From contig NZ_FQLR01000004.1 in assembly GCF_900119895.1 (NCBI RefSeq), positions 1,488,001 through 1,552,000 of the forward strand: a DNA stretch of 64,000 nt. The letters are read 5' to 3'. The position numbers and the translations under genes are program-made. How positions within the stretch are numbered: position 1 is the first letter of the stretch; each line of letters begins with the position of its first letter. The stretch comes from Collinsella phocaeensis (lineage in GTDB: Bacteria; Actinomycetota; Coriobacteriia; Coriobacteriales; Coriobacteriaceae). This document shows, piece by piece, positions 60,081 through 64,000 of the stretch. The notes beneath the pieces were generated by a model. The model did no database searches. It was not told where the DNA came from and saw nothing but the letters and a program-made list of their open reading frames with translations.

Positions 60081-60155
60081 CGTGCCAAAAGGGACGTACC
60101 CTAATGGCACGGCTAAACGTTCGGCGCGCCGTTAGGGTACGTCCCTTTTGGCACG
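60081..60155. repeat. Head-to-head pair of 31-bp palindromes (copies 3 and 4)
   Basis: 60081-60111 and the reverse complement of 60125-60155 share 24 identical bases (cgtgccaaaagggacgtacc and onward) and are separated by 13 bp, so the pair can fold as one long hairpin in the 134-bp thrC-thrB gap. Each copy is also internally palindromic. Confidence 0.8.
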
Positions 60156-60206
60156 CGCCTGCGCCCGCTCCCAGCAGCCGATCCAGCACCCCTCAGGAGG
60201 CCCCGC

Positions 60207-61088
60207 ATGATCAAGATCACCGTCCCCGCGACCAGTGCCAACCTCGGCATCGGCTACGACACGCTCGGCATGGCCGTCTCGCTGTACTCGCACTTCACGT
60301 TCGAGCGCGCCGAGACGCTGCAGATCACCGGCTGTCCCGAGGAGTTCCAAAACGAGGGCAACCTCGTGTACGTCTCGTTCGTCGATGCGCTGCGCGAGTG
60401 GGGCGAGGAGCCCTTCCCCGTGAAGCTCGACATCTCCACCGAGGTGCCCGTGGCGCGCGGGCTCGGATCCAGCTCCACCTGCGTGGTCGCCGGCATCATG
60501 GCGGCCGCGGCGCTCACCGGCCACACCGTCGACCGCGCCGAGCTCGTGCGCATCGCCACCGCCGTGGAGGGTCACCCCGACAACGTCGCACCCGCCATCC
60601 TGGGCGGCGCCGTGTGCTCGTTCACGCCCGAGGGCGGACTCCCCCGCTGCCTGCGCTACGACGTGAGCGACCGCCTGCGCTTCATCACCGTGATCCCGCC
60701 CTACGAGGTGCATACGAGCGAGGCGCGCAAGGTCGTTCCGCAGGAGGTCCCCCTGTCCAGCGCCGTATGGCAGATGGGTCGCATCGCAGGCATGACGCGC
60801 GGCCTGGAGACCGGCGACCTCGGCCTGATCGCCGACGCCAACGACGACCGCCTGCAGGAGCCCTACCGCCGTGCGCTCATCCCCGATTACGACGCGATCC
60901 GCGCGACCTGCCTGGACGGCGGCGCGGGCACGCTGTGGATCTCTGGATCCGGATCGACCCTCATGGCCGTCACGGACGACACCATCGTGGCGAAGTTCCT
61001 CCAGGTTCGCCTGCGCGAGGCGTTCCCCGCCTGCGAGACGCACATCCTCACCTGCGACACGGAAGGCGCCCAGATCGAGTATCTGTAG
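60207..61088 (+). CDS. thrB: Homoserine kinase
   Basis: A 293-residue GHMP kinase. PATSANLGIGYDTLGMAV (N-terminal motif), PVARGLGSSSTCVVAG (phosphate-binding loop), HPDNVAPAILGGAV and the C-terminal GAGTLWISGSGSTLMA are the GHMP signatures. It phosphorylates homoserine, giving the thrC substrate; the two are adjacent, linked by a palindrome pair. Start has AGGAGG. Confidence 0.95.
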   Translation: MIKITVPATSANLGIGYDTLGMAVSLYSHFTFERAETLQITGCPEEFQNEGNLVYVSFVDALREWGEEPFPVKLDISTEVPVARGLGSSSTCVVAGIMAAAALTGHTVDRAELVRIATAVEGHPDNVAPAILGGAVCSFTPEGGLPRCLRYDVSDRLRFITVIPPYEVHTSEARKVVPQEVPLSSAVWQMGRIAGMTRGLETGDLGLIADANDDRLQEPYRRALIPDYDAIRATCLDGGAGTLWISGSGSTLMAVTDDTIVAKFLQVRLREAFPACETHILTCDTEGAQIEYL

Positions 61089-61154
61089 CGAGGAGTGGGG
61101 CCGAGGCGGCGACGCGCCAGGATCGCTCGACGCACCGCAATCAACGTTCGCGGA

Positions 61155-61200
61155 CAGGGACCCGCGACGACCCCGTTAGCGGTATCGTCGCGGGTCCCTG
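61155..61200 (+). terminator. Terminator hairpin after thrB
   Basis: Perfect 16-bp stem, cagggacccgcgacga (61155-61170) with its complement (61185-61200), 14-nt loop. Confidence 0.7.
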
Positions 61201-61214
61201 CTATTCACGGCACG

Positions 61215-61263
61215 GATGACCAGGAAGGCCCCCGCGCACAGCGGGGCGCCCTCCTGGTCATCT
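61215..61263 (-). terminator. Terminator hairpin after gatB
   Basis: Imperfect G+C-rich stem (gatgaccaggagggcgcccc pairing with the rest) 39 bp past the gatB stop on the minus strand, back to back with the thrB hairpin. Confidence 0.6.
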
Positions 61264-61301
61264 TCATCCCGACGCGCGCGGCGGGCGCCACAGGCGCCTC
61301 G

Positions 61302-62987
61302 CTACGACAGGCTCGCGCGCAGCAGTTCGTTGAAGAGCTTGGGGTTGCCCGTGCCCCGGCTCGCCTTCATGCACTGGCCCACCAGAAAGCCGATGACCTT
61401 CTGGTTGCCGTCGCGGTACTGCTGGGCCTGATCGGGGCAGTTGGCGAGCACCTCGTCGACGATCGGCTGCAGGGCGCCGGCATCGCTCACCTGGCGCATG
61501 CCGCGGGCGTCCACGATCGCCTCCGGGTCCTCGCCCGTCTCGGCCATGGCCCCGAAGACCTCGTGGGCCTGGTTGCTCGAGATCGCGTCGGAGGCGAGCA
61601 GCCTGGCGAGCGACGCGACCTGCGCCGGCGCGATCCCGCTTGCGGCGAGGTCGGCGCCCGACGCCTTGAGGAAGCCCGTGAGCTCGTTGACGATGAGGTT
61701 CGCCACCGTCTGGGCCTCCTTGCCGGAGCGGCCCGCGGCAGCGCGCTCGAAGAACGCCGCCATGTCGGGATCGCCGGCGAGCTGTTCGGCGTCGGCCCGC
61801 TTGATGCCGAAATCGGCCTCGAAGCGATCGCGCTTCGCATCGGGCAGCTCGGGGATCTCGGCCCGGCAGCGCTCGATGAACTCGTCCGTGAGGTCGAACG
61901 GGGCCAGGTCGGGATCGGGGAACAGGCGGTAGTCGTCGGCCGTCTCCTTCACGCGCATCACCTGGGTGCGCTTGCGGCTCGGCTCCCAATGGCGCGTCTC
62001 CTGGTAGATGGTGCCGCCCTCCTCGAGGACCTCGGCCTGGCGGCAGATCTCGTAGGCCAAGCCGTCGTGCAGCGCCTTGAAGCTGTTGAGGTTCTTGAGC
62101 TCCGTCTTGGTGCCGAGACTCGTCTCGCCGCGGCGGCGCAGGCTGACGTTGCCGTCGCAGCGCATGGAGCCGTGCTCCATCGAGCAGTCGGAGATGCCGA
62201 GCGTGAGGAAGATGCGGCGGAGCTTCTCCATGAAGAGGCGCGCCTCCTCGGGCGTGCGCAGGTCGGGCTCGGTGACGAGCTCGATGAGCGGCGTGCCGCA
62301 GCGGTTGTAGTCCACGAGGCTCTCGGCAGCGCCGCCGATGCGGCCCTCCTCGCCGCCCACATGCACCATCTTGGCAGCATCCTCCTCCATATGGATGCGC
62401 AGGATGCGAATGGGCACGGTGTAGCTGCCGTCCTCGTGGAGCTCCGGCACGGCGAGGCCCGCCGTGTCGTAGCCGCTCATGGCGGAAAGCGCACCGACCG
62501 CCGCGCGGCCCTCGGCCATCTGCTTGTTCATGGCAGTCGAGAGGCCCTCGGCGTTGGCGCTCGCCGAGGCGAGGCTCTCCGCCTCCGCCGCGCCGAACGC
62601 GCACGCGGGACGCTCGGCGGCGCCGCGGCCGGTGACCTCGAGGTCGAGGCGGCCGTGCATGGCGAAGGCGACGGGGCCCTGGGTGGTCTGGAAGTTCTTC
62701 GCCATGTCCGGATAGAAATAGTGCTTCCGGTAGAACATGGAGCGCTTCTGGATCTGGCAGTTCGTGGCGATGCCGGCCTTCACGATGCTCTCGATGGCGC
62801 GCTTGTTGGGGACCGGCAGGGCGCCGGGCAGGCCCAGGCACACCGGGCACACGTTGGCGTTCGGCTCGTCATCATGGCTGAGCTTGCAGCCGCAGAACAT
62901 CTTGGTGTCGAGCGCGGTGAGCTCGGTGTGGATCTCCAGGCCGATAACGGCCTCCCAGTCCTTCAGGACCTCCGCGAGCTCCTTCAT
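61302..62987 (-). CDS. gatB: Asp-tRNA(Asn)/Glu-tRNA(Gln) amidotransferase subunit B
   Basis: A 561-residue GatB, longer than the usual 470-500. WEAVIGLEIHTELTALDTKMFCGC (zinc Cys with CPVCLG), YPDMAKNFQTTQ, RIHMEEDAAKMVHVGG, SLVDYNRCGTPLIELVTEPD and EGGTIYQETRHWEP are the diagnostic regions; a C-terminal YqeY-like domain follows (from about 415). A 60-80-residue insertion, low-complexity Ala/Glu/Ser (about 122-185), splits the family motif between HGRLDLEV and the VPIRILRIHMEED strand. The start overlaps the gatA stop by ATGA. Confidence 0.95.
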   Translation of the reverse strand: MKELAEVLKDWEAVIGLEIHTELTALDTKMFCGCKLSHDDEPNANVCPVCLGLPGALPVPNKRAIESIVKAGIATNCQIQKRSMFYRKHYFYPDMAKNFQTTQGPVAFAMHGRLDLEVTGRGAAERPACAFGAAEAESLASASANAEGLSTAMNKQMAEGRAAVGALSAMSGYDTAGLAVPELHEDGSYTVPIRILRIHMEEDAAKMVHVGGEEGRIGGAAESLVDYNRCGTPLIELVTEPDLRTPEEARLFMEKLRRIFLTLGISDCSMEHGSMRCDGNVSLRRRGETSLGTKTELKNLNSFKALHDGLAYEICRQAEVLEEGGTIYQETRHWEPSRKRTQVMRVKETADDYRLFPDPDLAPFDLTDEFIERCRAEIPELPDAKRDRFEADFGIKRADAEQLAGDPDMAAFFERAAAGRSGKEAQTVANLIVNELTGFLKASGADLAASGIAPAQVASLARLLASDAISSNQAHEVFGAMAETGEDPEAIVDARGMRQVSDAGALQPIVDEVLANCPDQAQQYRDGNQKVIGFLVGQCMKASRGTGNPKLFNELLRASLS

Positions 62988-64000
62988 GCGAGCTCACCTC
63001 CCTTCCCTGCGAAGGCGGGCGCGACGGCGCCCGCGGCGGCGCCGGCCACCTCGTCCTCACGCCCGCGCTCCACGGCACGGGCGAACGTCAAAAGGTCACG
63101 GTCGGCGAACGCCGGGCCCACCAGCTGCGCCGCCACGGGCAGGCCGGAATCGGCCCCGAGGCCGAGCGGAACGGAAACGCCGCCGTTACCTGCGATGTTG
63201 ATCGAGATGGTGTACAGGTCGGACAGGTACATCTGCGTCGGATCGGAGATCTCGCCGTGCTTGAACGCGGTGCGCGGGCAGGCGGGCATGAGGATGGCGT
63301 CGACCTTCTCGTAGGCAGATGCGTAATCGGCCGTGATGAGGGTGCGTGCCTTCTGCGCCGCATAGTAGTACGTGTCGTACACGCCGCTCGAGAGCAGGTA
63401 GGCGCCGAGCATCTGGCGGCGCTTGGCCTCCGCGCCGAAACCGTGCGCACGGCTCTTCGCGCTCTGGGCGGCGAGGTTGGAGCAGCCGGGCTCCTGATAG
63501 CCGTAGCGGATGCCGTCGAAGCGCGCGAGGTTGGAGAATGCCTCGGCGGGGCCGATCACGTAATACGCGGCGATGGCGGCATCGAGGTGCGGCAGGTCGA
63601 CCTCGACGAGCTCGGCGCCCTGGTCGGCCAGGGTGCGGGCCGCGGACTCCACGGCGGCGCGCACCTCGGGCGTCAGGCCCTCGGCCTCCATGAGCGCGGG
63701 GACGATGCCCACGCGACGGCCCTCGACCGGGTCGTCGAGATGGGCGAGGAAATCCTGCGCGCAATCCCGGCTCGTGCCGTCCTGCGGGTCGCGACCGGCG
63801 GCGGTGAGCGCCTGCATGGCCAAGGCGACGTCCTCGACGGTACGGCCGAAGGGCCCGACCTGGTCGAGCGAGCTGCCGAAGGCGACGACGCCGTAGCGCG
63901 AGACCGCGCCGTACGTGGGCTTCATGCCCACGACGCCGCAGAGCGCCGCCGGCTGGCGGATCGATCCGCCCGTATCGGAACCGAGGGAGAGCGCGACCTC
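62984..64000 (-). CDS. gatA: Amidotransferase subunit A, 3' part
   Basis: The frame enters at the window edge and encodes the C-terminal about 338 residues of the amidase-signature glutaminyl amidotransferase subunit. The amidase signature with cis-Ser/Ser is at the window edge (SLGSDTGGSIRQPAALCGVVG), followed by KPTYGAVSRYGVVAFGSSLDQVGP. The missing 5' part includes the catalytic Lys. The stop overlaps the gatB start (ATGA), so the order is gatA-gatB; gatC should precede upstream of the window. Confidence 0.95.
   Translation of the reverse strand, partial: EVALSLGSDTGGSIRQPAALCGVVGMKPTYGAVSRYGVVAFGSSLDQVGPFGRTVEDVALAMQALTAAGRDPQDGTSRDCAQDFLAHLDDPVEGRRVGIVPALMEAEGLTPEVRAAVESAARTLADQGAELVEVDLPHLDAAIAAYYVIGPAEAFSNLARFDGIRYGYQEPGCSNLAAQSAKSRAHGFGAEAKRRQMLGAYLLSSGVYDTYYYAAQKARTLITADYASAYEKVDAILMPACPRTAFKHGEISDPTQMYLSDLYTISINIAGNGGVSVPLGLGADSGLPVAAQLVGPAFADRDLLTFARAVERGREDEVAGAAAGAVAPAFAGKGGELA

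Noticed and set aside
1-64000. tRNA, rRNA and CRISPR loci
   Set aside because: No cloverleaf-like sequence with CCA-end pattern, no rRNA conserved stretch and no regularly spaced direct repeats were noticed.

Overview
This window is a chromosomal segment of a high-G+C Gram-positive anaerobe, most likely a member of the Coriobacteriia close to Collinsella. That assignment is inferred from the high G+C, the giant fused acyl-CoA dehydratase activase, the acetylase route to diaminopimelate, ribosomal protein L31 with an Ala/Lys/Glu tail, L-lactate dehydrogenase, Ltp-type surface protein and the HTH/kinase pair. I see no rRNA, tRNA or CRISPR array.

Layout. 1-8172: 3' end of a DUF389 membrane protein, a TetR-regulated two-gene operon with the giant activase, a gene-poor kilobase, and a ZIP metal transporter. 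8458-18096: small and housekeeping genes (orphan 79-aa protein, deformylase-like pseudoenzyme, rpmE with a probable leader RNA, ACT protein, two HAD phosphatases, adenine deaminase), then a membrane Ser/Thr kinase with its HTH neighbour, an Ltp-domain protein and an M20 amidohydrolase. 18345-22370: a lysine-riboswitch-controlled lysA-dapA-dapB-dapH operon, divergent from the M20 gene, which may supply the deacetylase step of the same pathway. 22469-28039: lipase-like DUF2974 protein, nucleoid-associated protein, rhodanese/CoA-disulfide-reductase pair and a Crp/Fnr regulator. 28597-35593: five minus-strand genes (ldh, two glycosyltransferases, aminotransferase, nadE).

37244-43500 is an accessory island of more A+T-rich DNA. 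A Fic protein and a NUDIX hydrolase diverge from a 100-bp region holding two tandem copies of a 26-bp inverted repeat. Next to them lies a PLD-nuclease/SF2-helicase/DUF3427 gene that is broken by single-base deletions and by a complete 1167-bp IS1595-type insertion with 26-bp terminal repeats and an 8-bp target duplication. After the island come a nicotinamidase-like hydrolase, a 155-bp palindromic element, a second deformylase-like gene with an intact HExxH motif, a frameshifted nucleobase permease, a 2-hydroxyacid dehydrogenase, an M18 aminopeptidase and an ABC/FtsX exporter operon.

54561-64000 returns to core metabolism: a DegV protein, asd and lysC (minus) diverging from thrC-thrB (plus), and gatA-gatB. 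Together with lysA/dapABH these cover much of the aspartate family (lysine, diaminopimelate, threonine). A family of 31-bp palindromes (four copies, two of them forming a head-to-head pair between thrC and thrB) is scattered through the last 15 kb. The most interesting unexplained signals are the Fic/NUDIX double operator, the interleaved inverted repeats inside the IS, the 155-bp palindromic element, the 31-bp palindrome family, and the deformylase paralogue that lost its catalytic glutamate.
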